From contig NZ_JANQNS010000015.1 of the NCBI RefSeq assembly GCF_028279465.1, forward strand, positions 558,001 to 622,000: a stretch of 64,000 bases of DNA, read 5' to 3'. The position numbers and the translations under genes were made by a program. The notes beneath the pieces were generated by a model. That model did not search any database, was not told where the DNA came from, and saw only the letters and a program-made list of their open reading frames with translations. The stretch comes from Parasphingopyxis sp. (GTDB taxonomy: Bacteria > Pseudomonadota > Alphaproteobacteria > Sphingomonadales > Sphingomonadaceae). Shown here in pieces: positions 48,915 to 58,411 of the stretch (positions are counted from its first letter, which is position 1; each line of letters begins with the position of its first letter).

Positions 48915-50813
48915 TTACCGCCCGATCCCGAACACGCGGCGCAGCGACCGATCGAGCATCATCAGCTGCCAGATCGTCCGGCCATGTTCCTCCTTGCTGC
49001 TGCGATGCGCGGTCACGATCCGTTTGATCGCCTGCCGGTCAAACCATTCGGTTTCTGCCAGCGTCGTGCTGCTGATCAGAGCATCCGCCTCGTTCGCCAG
49101 TGCGCCACGGAACCAGGCACTGATCGGCGTCACAAAGCCCATTTTCTGGCGGTAGAGAATATCCTCGGGCAGATAGCGCCGCATCGCCTGTTTGAGCAGC
49201 CATTTGCCGGTGCCGCCGCGCACGCGCTGTTTAAGCGGCAGCGTCGCTGCAAACTCGACAAGGCGGTGATCGAGCAGCGGTTCGCGCGCCTCTAGGCTGA
49301 CGGCCATGCTCATCCGGTCTACTTTTGTGAGAATATCGCCCGGCAGCCAGATTTTGAGGTCGGCATATTGTGCCGCCGCCAGCCCGTCTTCGGCGGGTGC
49401 GTTCTCTATGGTGCGCACATAGCGGTCTTCCGCGCGGTGACCTTGAAGCGCTGAACGCAGCTTTTCGCTGTAGAGCGCCCAGCGCAGCGCCGGGCCGGTA
49501 ACACCGACAGAGGCCGCATAGGCTTCGCCGCTCGACATGCCGAGCCCCTGAAAAGTCGATTTGGCGCGCAGGAAACGCGGCGCCCAGTCGAGCTTGGGAT
49601 AGGCGGAACCCAACCCACCGAATATGGGCCGCCGGATGGCGTGCGGCAGGAGTTTCCGGGCCCGCTCTTCCCCTGCGTGAAAGACATGACGGCGATAACC
49701 GGCGAAAATCTCGTCCGCCCCGTCGCCGGATAGCGCGACCGTCACCTTCTCCCGGGCAAGCTCGCAGACCCGATAGGTGGGGATCGCGCTCGCATCGGCA
49801 AACGGTTCGTCGAACGCGTGGACGAGCGCATCGATCAGCGCGAAATCGTCCGCGGCTACTGTGCGCTTGCGGTGATTCATCGCAAAGCGCGCGGCGACCC
49901 GGTCCGCATAATCGGTTTCGTCGTAGTCCGCTTCATCGAAACCTATCGAACAGGTTTCGACAGCCGCTCGGCTCTGCTCCGCCATCAGTGCGACGACGGA
50001 CGAGCTATCGACTCCGCCCGAGAGAAATGCGCCGAGCGGCACATCGGCTATCAACCGGCTGCCGACCGCTTCTGTCATATGCGCGACGAGCTCGTCTTGG
50101 GCCGCTTCCGCCTTCCGACGTTGCGGTGCGAACTCGACATCCCAATAGCGGCGTGGCTCCGCGAGCGGCAGCCCGCGCCGCGTCATCAGATAATGGCCGG
50201 CGGCGAGCTTTTTGACGCCGGCGACCATGCAGGTATCGTCGGGGACATAGCCCAGCGCCATGAAATCCTCGACGGCCGTCTCGCTCGGACGCTTGCGGAG
50301 CAGCGGATGCGCCAAGAGCCCTTTCAGCTCGGATGCGAAGATCAGGCTGCCGTCCGATACTTCGGCATAGTAGAGCGGCTTGATGCCCAGCCTGTCGCGG
50401 CCGAGAAACAGCGTCTTCGCTTCCTCATCATAGAGCGCAAAGGCGAACATGCCCTGGAACCGCTCGATGCAGAGCGGACCCCATCGCCGCCAGGCATGCA
50501 GGATGACTTCGGTATCGCAATTGGTCCGGAATTCATGGCCCAGCGCCAGCAGATCGGCGCGCAGCTCGCGATAATTGTATATCATCCCGTTGAAGACGGT
50601 GACGAGTTTATTGTCAGGCGTCGCCATGGGCTGCGCGCCGTCTTCAAGGTCGATGACCGCTAGACGTCGATGCCCGAAACCAACGCCCTGTGCCGTCCAG
50701 ACGCCAGCATCGTCCGGCCCGCGATGCGCCATGCTGTCGGCCATCGCCCGCACGCGCGCTTCATCGACCGGCTTGGCCGTCTCCAGGTGAAAAATGCCTG
50801 CAATCCCGCACAT
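48915..50813 (-). CDS. XrtA/PEP-CTERM system amidotransferase (asparagine synthase-like)
   Basis: 632 residues: a class II glutamine amidotransferase domain with Cys2 nucleophile (MCGIAGIFHLE), RLAVIDL and FNGMIYNYRELR, then an asparagine synthetase-like ATP pyrophosphatase domain (FLSGGVDSSSVVALM; ALSGDGADEIFAGYRR; KVDRMSMAVSLEAREPLLDH). This length and location identify the amidotransferase subfamily linked to exosortase A loci rather than general AsnB. It probably amidates a sugar or acid group in the polymer. It is the last gene in the cluster, 6 bp after the exosortase gene, with a palindromic repeat behind it. Confidence 0.9.
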   Translation of the reverse strand: MCGIAGIFHLETAKPVDEARVRAMADSMAHRGPDDAGVWTAQGVGFGHRRLAVIDLEDGAQPMATPDNKLVTVFNGMIYNYRELRADLLALGHEFRTNCDTEVILHAWRRWGPLCIERFQGMFAFALYDEEAKTLFLGRDRLGIKPLYYAEVSDGSLIFASELKGLLAHPLLRKRPSETAVEDFMALGYVPDDTCMVAGVKKLAAGHYLMTRRGLPLAEPRRYWDVEFAPQRRKAEAAQDELVAHMTEAVGSRLIADVPLGAFLSGGVDSSSVVALMAEQSRAAVETCSIGFDEADYDETDYADRVAARFAMNHRKRTVAADDFALIDALVHAFDEPFADASAIPTYRVCELAREKVTVALSGDGADEIFAGYRRHVFHAGEERARKLLPHAIRRPIFGGLGSAYPKLDWAPRFLRAKSTFQGLGMSSGEAYAASVGVTGPALRWALYSEKLRSALQGHRAEDRYVRTIENAPAEDGLAAAQYADLKIWLPGDILTKVDRMSMAVSLEAREPLLDHRLVEFAATLPLKQRVRGGTGKWLLKQAMRRYLPEDILYRQKMGFVTPISAWFRGALANEADALISSTTLAETEWFDRQAIKRIVTAHRSSKEEHGRTIWQLMMLDRSLRRVFGIGR

Positions 50814-50819
50814 GGCGGC

Positions 50820-52355
50820 TCAGTCGGCCAAGCGAACCGCCCGGTCAACCAGGCTTTCCACCCCGCCCGCATCGGCGAGGAATGCGTGCATGACGGCACG
50901 CGCGTCATCGCCCTCTGCCGAAACGGTGACGCCGATGGCGCGCTGGTCGCCGCCGAATAGCCGCGCCCGCATCGTCTCAAGCTTGGCCTGCCGGGTTCCC
51001 GATATCCACTCGCCGCCTATCCAGCTATACTCGAATATGATCCGCGAGACGGGCCCCGGCGCAACGATCCGATAGGCGCTGGCCGATTCCGGGGCCGGCA
51101 GGTCCTCGATCCGCGACCATTCGCTCTCGGGCGGCAACCCGCCCTGGCCGCGTCCGACAACATCGCGACCGCCGCTCTGGTTCGCGAAATAGCCGATGGC
51201 GATATCGACGATCTGGCCCTCAGCGTTCCGGTACCGGCCTTCGACTATCCGGTCAGCGCCCAAATAAGTGGCTTGCCATGGATAGCGCATGGCCGCGTCC
51301 GTACGTTCCCACCCTTCGACTGCGGGCAAGCGCATGGCTGGCGCATCGGTGCCGGTAGCGGCGGTTGCGGTGAGCCAGAGCATCGGCGCCGCCGCAATGC
51401 CCAGCACAAGAGCAGCAATGCCCGCAATTGTGGCATTGCTCTTTACCGGTGCACTGTCGGTTCCAATGTCAGCGGGATCGAAGGCTGGATCGTCCAGCTC
51501 CCGATCGAAGAATTTCCAGCCAATCGCGAATACGACCGCGATCACGAATGCAAAAAAGAACCAGCCATAAACGACATGGTCGGCGCTCTCGGCGAACTCG
51601 ATGCCATAGATTCGCGCAAGATAGATGGTCCCGAACGCCCGGATACCGTTGGCAACGATCGGCACGGCAAGGCAGAGCGCCATGAACGCCACCCGCTTCT
51701 GCCATGTGCGGAAACAGAGATTGGCCGCCAGCGCACCGAGTGCCGCCATCGCTATCAGAAATTTCACGCCCGAACAGGCTTCGGCCACTTCGAAATAGCC
51801 GAAGGGCGTGGTGATAAAGACGCCCTCGATATGGGCGGGAATGCCGAAAAGGCCGAGCAGCATCATGCTCAGATCGGCGGTAATTGCCTGTAGTGCCGGT
51901 ACGAATTCCTGTCCGAACGGTACGAGAAACAGCGCATAACCGAGCGGAAACAGCAGGCCCCTCGTCACGGCCCGTCCGAGGATGGCAATCACGCTGCCCT
52001 GGAGCATAACGACGACACCAAGATGGCGGCCGACGCCGATGCTGCCCGCCTCGGCCACCAGCCATCCCGCCGCGCCGATTGCGACGACGGCTAGGCCGGG
52101 CGTCCAAATAGATGGCTGGAGCTGCGCCAGTTCCGCGCGGCGCTGCCAGACCAGCCAACCAATGATCGGCAGGATCAGAAAACAGTGGTTGAAGGTTTCG
52201 CTGGTCCACCAGATCGTTGCCATGCTGGCGATATCGGCGCGGAACAGGATGCCGAGCGCCGCAAACACGGCGGCGAGCACGGCAAGGTGCACGCGCCATG
52301 CGCCGGCGACAGCCTTCGGCATAGCAGGGGTGGTCATGGCTTGGCTTGCAGTCAT
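50820..52355 (-). CDS. xrtA: Exosortase A fused to an EpsI domain
   Basis: 511 residues. The first 300 form a polytopic exosortase with its catalytic triad: Cys194 in EACSGVKFL, Arg in ANGIRAFGTIYL (about 242), and His in ADHVVYGW (about 263); eight or so membrane segments are visible. After a further TM comes an EpsI-like periplasmic domain (LPAVEGWERTDAAM, VDIAIGYFANQSGGRDVVG, EYSWIGGEWISG). Exosortases cut PEP-CTERM proteins and transfer them to the envelope or outside; EpsI is tied to exopolysaccharide production. Such fusions are usual in XrtA clusters of sphingomonads. ATG and the preceding gene's stop are 1 bp apart. Confidence 0.93.
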   Translation of the reverse strand: MTASQAMTTPAMPKAVAGAWRVHLAVLAAVFAALGILFRADIASMATIWWTSETFNHCFLILPIIGWLVWQRRAELAQLQPSIWTPGLAVVAIGAAGWLVAEAGSIGVGRHLGVVVMLQGSVIAILGRAVTRGLLFPLGYALFLVPFGQEFVPALQAITADLSMMLLGLFGIPAHIEGVFITTPFGYFEVAEACSGVKFLIAMAALGALAANLCFRTWQKRVAFMALCLAVPIVANGIRAFGTIYLARIYGIEFAESADHVVYGWFFFAFVIAVVFAIGWKFFDRELDDPAFDPADIGTDSAPVKSNATIAGIAALVLGIAAAPMLWLTATAATGTDAPAMRLPAVEGWERTDAAMRYPWQATYLGADRIVEGRYRNAEGQIVDIAIGYFANQSGGRDVVGRGQGGLPPESEWSRIEDLPAPESASAYRIVAPGPVSRIIFEYSWIGGEWISGTRQAKLETMRARLFGGDQRAIGVTVSAEGDDARAVMHAFLADAGGVESLVDRAVRLAD

Positions 52356-52356
52356 C

Positions 52357-53595
52357 TCAGCTCACCATCACCGGCGCCGGGCGATCTTGCGGCGTATGCT
52401 CCATGCCAATCAACGGCCCGATCGGTGCGAGCGTTTCCTTCCAGACATAGCGATCCAGCATATGGCTGCGTGCCGAATCACCGACGCGATCGGCGCGTAC
52501 CGGATCGTTCAGCAGTTCCAGCACCAGACCCGCTTCCTCAGCCTGGCTTTCCGCGACTATAAGATGTTCGCCGGGTTTTGCGTCGATACCCTCGAATGCC
52601 GCGGGTGAGGCAACGACTGGCCGCGCCATCGCCATGGCTTCAAGCACCTTGTTCTGGATCCCACGTGCGATCCGGAGCGGCGCGCCGATGACATCCGCGG
52701 CGGCGAGCCAGCTGCGGATATCGGGAACACCGCCTGTCACGATAATGCCATCGCGCTGGGCAAGGCGCGTCACTTCCGGCGTCGGATTGCGGCCGACAAT
52801 CGCGAAATGCGCGTTCGGTCTCTCCTCGCGGATCAACGGGAAGGCGTCATCGGCAAAACTCTGCACAGCCTCGATATTCGGGCGATAGTCCATCTGTCCC
52901 GTAAAGACGATCAGGCTTCCGGAAGGCGTTTCGACGGGCTCGAAATCGGCCGCCGGATCGAAAAATGCGCAATCGATCCCGTTTTCGAGCGGCAGAACGC
53001 GATTATCGGCGAGCCCAACGCCGTCCTGAAACAAGGCAGCCTCGGTTGCGCTGACGAACAGACTATGATCAGCGCGCTGGGCGATAGAGTGTTCGAATGC
53101 CGAAAGCAGCCGTGCCTCGCGGGCATGCATCATGCGCATCACGCCGGTCGAATTTTCGGCATAGGCGGCGAATTTCGCTGAATCGACATCGCAGAAGTCG
53201 ACGACGAACCGGGTATCCGCCGGAAGCTCCGGCACGAACTGCGCCATCTGCCCGGAAAATACGAAGACGGCGTCGATCGATTGCGTTGCCAGTGTATCGC
53301 TCACGAAGTGGCGAATGCCCGCGCTATCGAACATGGTCAGCGAGACCGGCTTGCCCGTCATCAACGCCTGCGCCGCGCCCACGGGTGTCGAAACGGTGCG
53401 CTTTTCGATGTGCAGCGAACCAAGCATCGGTCGCAATGCTTCCGCATGGCCCATATCTTCGTCATCATCGGCGAATGTGGCGAGATGTACGGTCCCCAGC
53501 GTGCAGAGATGCTTCAGGATGTTGAAGGACCGGATCTTGTCGCCGCGGTTCGGGGGATAGGGAATGCGGTGGGCGAGGAACAGAATGTCGCCCAT
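52357..53595 (-). CDS. XrtA-associated glycosyltransferase (family 1 type)
   Basis: 412 residues from MGDILFLAHRIPYPPNRGDKIR, a start shared with the FemAB stop (TGATG); an 8-residue longer frame is possible. The N-terminal HRIPYPPNRGDKIRSFNILKHL is the hallmark of the sugar transferases that accompany exosortase A loci. The C-terminal GT-B part has FTGQMDYRPNIEAVQ, APLRIARGIQNKVLEAMAMARPVVAS (E of the ExxxxxxE-type motif) and the final helix. Adds a sugar to the lipid-linked exopolysaccharide; which sugar is unknown. Confidence 0.9.
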   Translation of the reverse strand: MGDILFLAHRIPYPPNRGDKIRSFNILKHLCTLGTVHLATFADDDEDMGHAEALRPMLGSLHIEKRTVSTPVGAAQALMTGKPVSLTMFDSAGIRHFVSDTLATQSIDAVFVFSGQMAQFVPELPADTRFVVDFCDVDSAKFAAYAENSTGVMRMMHAREARLLSAFEHSIAQRADHSLFVSATEAALFQDGVGLADNRVLPLENGIDCAFFDPAADFEPVETPSGSLIVFTGQMDYRPNIEAVQSFADDAFPLIREERPNAHFAIVGRNPTPEVTRLAQRDGIIVTGGVPDIRSWLAAADVIGAPLRIARGIQNKVLEAMAMARPVVASPAAFEGIDAKPGEHLIVAESQAEEAGLVLELLNDPVRADRVGDSARSHMLDRYVWKETLAPIGPLIGMEHTPQDRPAPVMVS

Positions 53596-54662
53596 CAGCC
53601 CAGCCCCCTGGCGATCCACGGGCCGATCCGGTTGGCGATCGGCAGCGGCAGCTTCTGCCAGAGCGAGACCTGCAGACGATATTTCGGGCTGTTAGGATTC
53701 ATCTCGCGCGCTTCGGCGCCGTCGGCCACCCGGCCGGCATATGTCAGCGGTTCGGGCGTGAAACCCCAATTTTTCTTGTGGTTATAAGGCCCTGTCTTGA
53801 CCTTCGAGCGCCCGAAATCGAACCGCGTGCAGCCGCGCTGCCGCGCATGGTCTATCAGTGCATAATAGAGCACATCGTTGGCGCGCAGGTGCCGCGCCTC
53901 GAAGACGCCGCCGCCCCAAAAGGGCATGACTGTGCCTTCGAAATAGAAGCTCAGGACCGACGATATCGCTTTGTCCTTGTGGCGCACGGTCAGAATGTCG
54001 GCTCCGTCGCCGAAATGGTCGAGCATGGCGTCGAACAGGCCGCGTGGGAAAACCGGCGTGCCGAGATTGCGCACGCTCGTCGCATAGACCGCATAATGGT
54101 CGGCGCGGTCGCGTTCGGCAGTGCCCGATACGATCTCGAGATCGTTTTTGAGGCCCTTGCGAATTTCGGCGCGCAACTTGCGCGGCACGGCCTTGAGATC
54201 GGCCTCCTTGTCCTCAGCAAGAGGCTTTTCGAAGCCGACATAGACGCCCTCGCGCTTCGCCCAGCCCTTGGGCAAGGCACCGCCGCGCAATTCGACTTCG
54301 GGACAGCTCAGCCGTTCGGCCATCTGCCAAGCCGCATCCGCCAAGGCATTGGCGTTGTTCGGATTAGAGACCAGCGCACCGCCGCCCACGGCGAAACCGC
54401 TAGAGACCAGCGCGCGGCCGAACAGCGGTGAGTGCATTTCGGTAAGCGGTAAGATGCCGCGCAACGTGCCCGCTCGCTCGCCGAGCAGCATATGGGCTTT
54501 CTGCCCGCATCCCTGCTCCACGGCCTTCAGCCATTTCGGCAGGTGAAAGGGCGTTCCGCCCTCCGTTTCCCGGACATAGGATTCGATGCGCGCGCATTCG
54601 GCCGGATCGTTCAGATCGGCGGTGCGCACGCTCAGTTTGTGGAGGGACATCGGCGCGTTCAT
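53595..54662 (-). CDS. FemAB-like protein of the XrtA system
   Basis: 355 residues with two GNAT-like lobes, as in FemAB transferases that attach amino acids. Marks are FHLPKWLKAVEQGCGQ near the start, RKLRAEIRKGLKNDLEI, ISSVLSFYFEGTVMPFWGGGVFEARHLRANDVLYYALIDHARQRGCTRFDFGRSKVKTG in the second lobe, and the NWGFTPEPLTYAG end. This subfamily is found only in exosortase A loci, where it may modify the polymer. It overlaps the deacetylase stop by 4 bp and the glycosyltransferase start by 1. Confidence 0.9.
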   Translation of the reverse strand: MNAPMSLHKLSVRTADLNDPAECARIESYVRETEGGTPFHLPKWLKAVEQGCGQKAHMLLGERAGTLRGILPLTEMHSPLFGRALVSSGFAVGGGALVSNPNNANALADAAWQMAERLSCPEVELRGGALPKGWAKREGVYVGFEKPLAEDKEADLKAVPRKLRAEIRKGLKNDLEIVSGTAERDRADHYAVYATSVRNLGTPVFPRGLFDAMLDHFGDGADILTVRHKDKAISSVLSFYFEGTVMPFWGGGVFEARHLRANDVLYYALIDHARQRGCTRFDFGRSKVKTGPYNHKKNWGFTPEPLTYAGRVADGAEAREMNPNSPKYRLQVSLWQKLPLPIANRIGPWIARGLG

Positions 54663-55504
54663 TGGATCGTTGCCCTCTGCGTTTCAGCCACGCGATCGAC
54701 ACGTCCCCATTGGAAGTCGCCAAGCAGCTTTTCGAGCTTGCCTTCCATTGCGGAAAGCCGGCTGTAATGGCGCACTTTCGAGCGCAGCGGCGCATTTTCG
54801 ACGCGCGGCTGATCGGGGTCGATCTCCCAAGGATGAAAATAGAAGACCGCCGGCCGCTTATCCTCTCCGTTCACCTGGCCGATCGCCCAATGCGAAAAAC
54901 GATAGGGCAGAAGCCGGAAGAATCCGCCGCCGCCCGCCGCGATCGTCCGTCCGCCGAAGCGCGCGGTCGTCACCGGTAATTCCATGAGTTCCGAGTCCGC
55001 AAGCGGGGCGAAGGCGAAGCGCGGCGCTTCGGGCCAGCCATAATGGTCGTGCACGACCGGCGCGACGCTGGACGAGTAGCTATACCCTTCGTCAGCGAGA
55101 ATTTCGTGCGCCCAAGGCGTGCGCGCATCGATGGAAAAGCTTGGCGCGCGATACCCGCTCACCGTCTGCCCCGCGGCATCTTCGAGCGCAGCGCGGGCTT
55201 GTTTCAGATCGTCGCGGAATTGCTCCGGTTGCATGGTGAAGACGCGACGATGATCCCAACCATGGCTTGCAATCTCGTGGCCCGCATCGGCAATCCGCCG
55301 GATCAGCGCGGGATAGCGTTCTGCGACCCAGCCCAGCGTGAAGAAGGTGCCCTTGACCCCTGCCCGCTCGAAAAGTTCGAGCACAGCGTCGCTGTTCCGC
55401 TCAACGCGATGCGGCAGCGCGTCCCAGTCATCGCGCGCGATAACGGTCTCGAACGCGCCGACCTGGAACCAGTCCTCGATATCGACCGAAAGCGCATTCA
55501 ACAT
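54659..55504 (-). CDS. XrtA-associated polysaccharide deacetylase
   Basis: 281 residues from MLNALSVDIEDWFQV, the usual N-terminus; a longer frame to 55591 is out of family. The NodB core is visible: ALSVDIEDWF (Asp pair), EIASHGWDHRRVF (HxxxH metal site), GYRAPSFSID (Arg/Pro motif) and FYFHPWEIDPDQPR (C-terminal His). The extension after the core is that of the DUF3473 type tied to exosortase A. It likely removes acetyl groups from an exopolysaccharide sugar. It lies 26 bp after the ATPase gene. Confidence 0.92.
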   Translation of the reverse strand: MLNALSVDIEDWFQVGAFETVIARDDWDALPHRVERNSDAVLELFERAGVKGTFFTLGWVAERYPALIRRIADAGHEIASHGWDHRRVFTMQPEQFRDDLKQARAALEDAAGQTVSGYRAPSFSIDARTPWAHEILADEGYSYSSSVAPVVHDHYGWPEAPRFAFAPLADSELMELPVTTARFGGRTIAAGGGGFFRLLPYRFSHWAIGQVNGEDKRPAVFYFHPWEIDPDQPRVENAPLRSKVRHYSRLSAMEGKLEKLLGDFQWGRVDRVAETQRATIQ

Positions 55505-55530
55505 TGTGCGCCATTTCCTCCTCGCGCGGG

Positions 55531-56745
55531 TTACGCCGCGTCGCCGCTGACGACGCCGAAGCTGCGTTGGTCCTCGTCTTCCTCGACCCATTGGATCAGC
55601 AGCGTCAAGACCCGGCGCAGCGCCGCTTCCTGTTCCTCGACGCGCGCTTCGAGAGCGGCGATGCGCGCATCGCTATCGCTATCCTGCGTTGCCGGTTCGA
55701 CTTCTTCCAACTCTTCCTGCTCCGAGACCGGTTCTACCGGCAGCTCGGCGATTGCCGTAGGCATGCGATCCTCGGTGGCGGTTTTTTCACGCGGCTTAAT
55801 AGCAGCAAGCGAGGCATAGACATCGGGTTCCGCTTCCGGTTCGTCCTCTTCCTCGGCCGCATCTTCGAAAACCGGGCTTGCCGCCGGTTCCGGTTCTTTC
55901 TTCGCGACAGGCGCATCCTGTGTTTGCAGAGCCTGGTCTTCGGCCAGATCGGCAAGGACGGCATTAACAGCAGAAGCGTCGATGACTTCAAGGTCTTCAA
56001 CAGCGCCGAACAGCATGATGCGCGCCATCAGCGTGTTGAGGCGGCGCGGCACGCCATCGGTGGCCGCATAGAGCGCCGCATGAGCATCCGGCGTGAACTG
56101 CGGATTGCCCTCCCAGCCCGCAATGGCGAGCCGGTGCACGATATAGGGCTCGATCTCGCTCTCATGCATCGGATCGAGATGGTGGGTGGCGATCACGCGC
56201 TGGCGCAGCTGCTCCAGATTGGGCGCCTTGCGGACCCGATCGCGAAATTCGGGCTGGCCGAGCAGGAATATCTGCAACAGCGCCCGGCCGGCCGACTGGA
56301 AGTTGGAGAGCATGCGCAGCTCTTCGAGCGCCGATACCGAAAGATTCTGCGCTTCGTCGACGATCAGCAGCGTGCGCTTGCCTTCCCGCGCCTGGCCATG
56401 GAGGAATCGCTCGATCTGATCGAGCAGTTCGGCCTTCTCAAAGCCGTGCGCGTTGAGCCCGAGCTGTTGCGCGACGAGCCGTAGCATGTCGTCGCCCTCG
56501 ACCTGGGTCGAAACGACCTGCACCGCGGTCAGCCGCGACGTATCGATGCTGGCCATCAGATGGCCGACCAAAGTGGTCTTGCCCGCGCCGATATCGCCGG
56601 TGATAACGATAAAGCCCTCGCCCTGCGCCAGACCATAGCCGAGATAGGCCATCGCCTTTTTGTGCGTCTCGCTCTCGAACCAGAAACGCGGATCCGGAGT
56701 CAGCTGGAACGGGTTTCCGGTCAGGCCATAATGTTCGCTATACAT
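55531..56745 (-). CDS. ExeA-like AAA ATPase of the XrtA system
   Basis: 404 residues from MYSEHYGLTGNPFQLTPDPRFW, with AAGGA six bases upstream. Walker A GDIGAGKTT (about residue 50), Walker B LLIVDEAQNLS, sensor FLLGQPEFRDRV and GVPRRLNTLMARIML are the ExeA/GspA pattern. The last 140 residues are a Glu/Ala-rich acidic linker ending in a coiled coil (DARIAALEARVEEQEAALRRVLTLLIQW), longer than in many homologues. ExeA-type ATPases work at the inner membrane with peptidoglycan or secretion machinery. It lies 32 bp after the barrel gene. No TM is obvious. Confidence 0.9.
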   Translation of the reverse strand: MYSEHYGLTGNPFQLTPDPRFWFESETHKKAMAYLGYGLAQGEGFIVITGDIGAGKTTLVGHLMASIDTSRLTAVQVVSTQVEGDDMLRLVAQQLGLNAHGFEKAELLDQIERFLHGQAREGKRTLLIVDEAQNLSVSALEELRMLSNFQSAGRALLQIFLLGQPEFRDRVRKAPNLEQLRQRVIATHHLDPMHESEIEPYIVHRLAIAGWEGNPQFTPDAHAALYAATDGVPRRLNTLMARIMLFGAVEDLEVIDASAVNAVLADLAEDQALQTQDAPVAKKEPEPAASPVFEDAAEEEDEPEAEPDVYASLAAIKPREKTATEDRMPTAIAELPVEPVSEQEELEEVEPATQDSDSDARIAALEARVEEQEAALRRVLTLLIQWVEEDEDQRSFGVVSGDAA

Positions 56746-56777
56746 ATCTTTTCCTTCGCACGCTTTCGCGTATCTCC

Positions 56778-58409
56778 CTAAAACCCGTACCGGACGCCGA
56801 AGAGCAGGGTACCGAGCCAGTCGGTCTCCTCGCCTTCCACGTCGTTGGCGAATACACCGGCGGTCGCTTGCGCGCTCAGCCCGCGATAGAGGCCGACGCT
56901 GTAGGTGGCCGAACCACCCGTGCTGAACACATCGCTCTCGCCCGGAATGCCGCTGTCGAACCATGTGGCGTAGAGATTGCCGTCGATGCTCGAATTCGGC
57001 GACAGCGTGCGTCCGAGGCTCGCCTGCAGCGAGAAGGCTTCGTCGGTTACGCGGTCCAGCGAGAAATTGGCGGCCGTGGTCGGCGTTAGATAGCGGCGGT
57101 TCTGATAACCGGCGCCAACGCCATAGCTCCACGGCCCGCGTCCGCCGGTCCAGACGATGCTGCCGCCGCGGCTGCGGAAATTGGCCGCGTTGAGCGACGC
57201 GAAGCCAGTGTCGAAACAGCCGCCGGCATTATCGTTTTCGCCGAATGCGCAGCCGTTGAACTGGCCGAAGCCGTTACGGCCCACGGTAAAGCTGGTTGGC
57301 AGGCCCGCAAGCGTGTTGGTCGTCCCGCGGCCGAAGCTACTGATTTCGTTGTAGACATTGGCCTGCAGCGTGCTCGACGAGCTCGCCTGATAGGTCAGAT
57401 AGCCATAATAGATGGTCGTATCGTAGCGATGGCCGACGCGCGCGGAGAGTTCGAAGCGCGGATTGGGCCGCCACAAGATGCCACCGTCATAGATGAAGCC
57501 GTCGACATCATAGGCGAGCAGCCGCGGCGAATTGGGATCGCTCTGAAAGCGGCCATTGCCGTCAAGGATGGGGTTTCCGGTCGCGTCGACGAGCACGTCG
57601 CGCTGGCTGATCTCGATATCCTCGTAGCCGACACCGCCGACCAGGGCGAGCGTTGGCGTCACCGGGATCGTGACGTCGACCCGGCCATAATAGGCTTCAT
57701 AGCGCTGATCGAGTTGGCTCGCATCTTCGCGCTCGTAACCGCCCGAAACGATCCATCCGAACGGCAGCGTTTCACCGGGCGCCATGCCGATATTGGCGGT
57801 CGCCAGATGGTAGGTGCTGTGATCGACATAATCGACCGGTGCCTGGTTCGGGTCGGTGTTCGCCGCGAAATTGTCTTCGACATGCGTGTAGCCGATCCGA
57901 TAGGCCGCGCCGATATCGAGCGGGCCCGCGCGGGTCGACAGGGTCGGGCCGCCGAACACCGAATAGATCTGCGTGCTGTTGTCATTGTCGCCGGTCAGTG
58001 AGCCGAGGCCGTCGCCGCCGATTTCGGTACGCGCGCGCGCCGCCAGCGCACCGGCTTCGAGGCTCAGGCCGCGCGTGACATTGGCGCGGGCGCGAACAAC
58101 ACCGCTATGGACGTCATCGTCCGCGATGGAATCGTCCCAGCCGATCCGGCGCTCGTAGCGATAGCTCGCGCCGATTTCGATGCGGCGCGATACGACCACG
58201 GCGTCCACGCCTGCCGCGATCGTCGTATAGGTTACGACGTCATCGTTGAACGGATCATTGCCGTCGAGATCGAAGTCCAGGATCTGCTGAACTTCGACAT
58301 AAGGCGAGATGTCGGAGCGGGCATGGGCCTGCGACGCCAGGCCGAGCATCACAACCGTGACGCCAGCGATGGCGGCGTGGGTGAACCGGCGGTGGGCTGA
58401 GATACGCAT
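56778..58409 (-). CDS. Outer-membrane beta-barrel protein of the XrtA system
   Basis: 543 residues with a signal peptide ending near SQAHARS and a mature part made of many short amphipathic strands, ending LGTLLFGVRYGF with the C-terminal Phe typical for barrel insertion by BAM. No enzyme motifs. Position between the ATPase and BY-kinase genes and general look match the barrel proteins regularly found in exosortase A loci, thought to be the exopolysaccharide outer-membrane pore. It lies 2 bp after the BY-kinase stop, so cotranscribed. Confidence 0.85.
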   Translation of the reverse strand: MRISAHRRFTHAAIAGVTVVMLGLASQAHARSDISPYVEVQQILDFDLDGNDPFNDDVVTYTTIAAGVDAVVVSRRIEIGASYRYERRIGWDDSIADDDVHSGVVRARANVTRGLSLEAGALAARARTEIGGDGLGSLTGDNDNSTQIYSVFGGPTLSTRAGPLDIGAAYRIGYTHVEDNFAANTDPNQAPVDYVDHSTYHLATANIGMAPGETLPFGWIVSGGYEREDASQLDQRYEAYYGRVDVTIPVTPTLALVGGVGYEDIEISQRDVLVDATGNPILDGNGRFQSDPNSPRLLAYDVDGFIYDGGILWRPNPRFELSARVGHRYDTTIYYGYLTYQASSSSTLQANVYNEISSFGRGTTNTLAGLPTSFTVGRNGFGQFNGCAFGENDNAGGCFDTGFASLNAANFRSRGGSIVWTGGRGPWSYGVGAGYQNRRYLTPTTAANFSLDRVTDEAFSLQASLGRTLSPNSSIDGNLYATWFDSGIPGESDVFSTGGSATYSVGLYRGLSAQATAGVFANDVEGEETDWLGTLLFGVRYGF

Positions 58410-58411
58410 GA

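Noticed and set aside
50820-52355. Exosortase-EpsI fusion as a novelty
   Set aside because: This fusion is common in exosortase A loci of sphingomonads and related bacteria.
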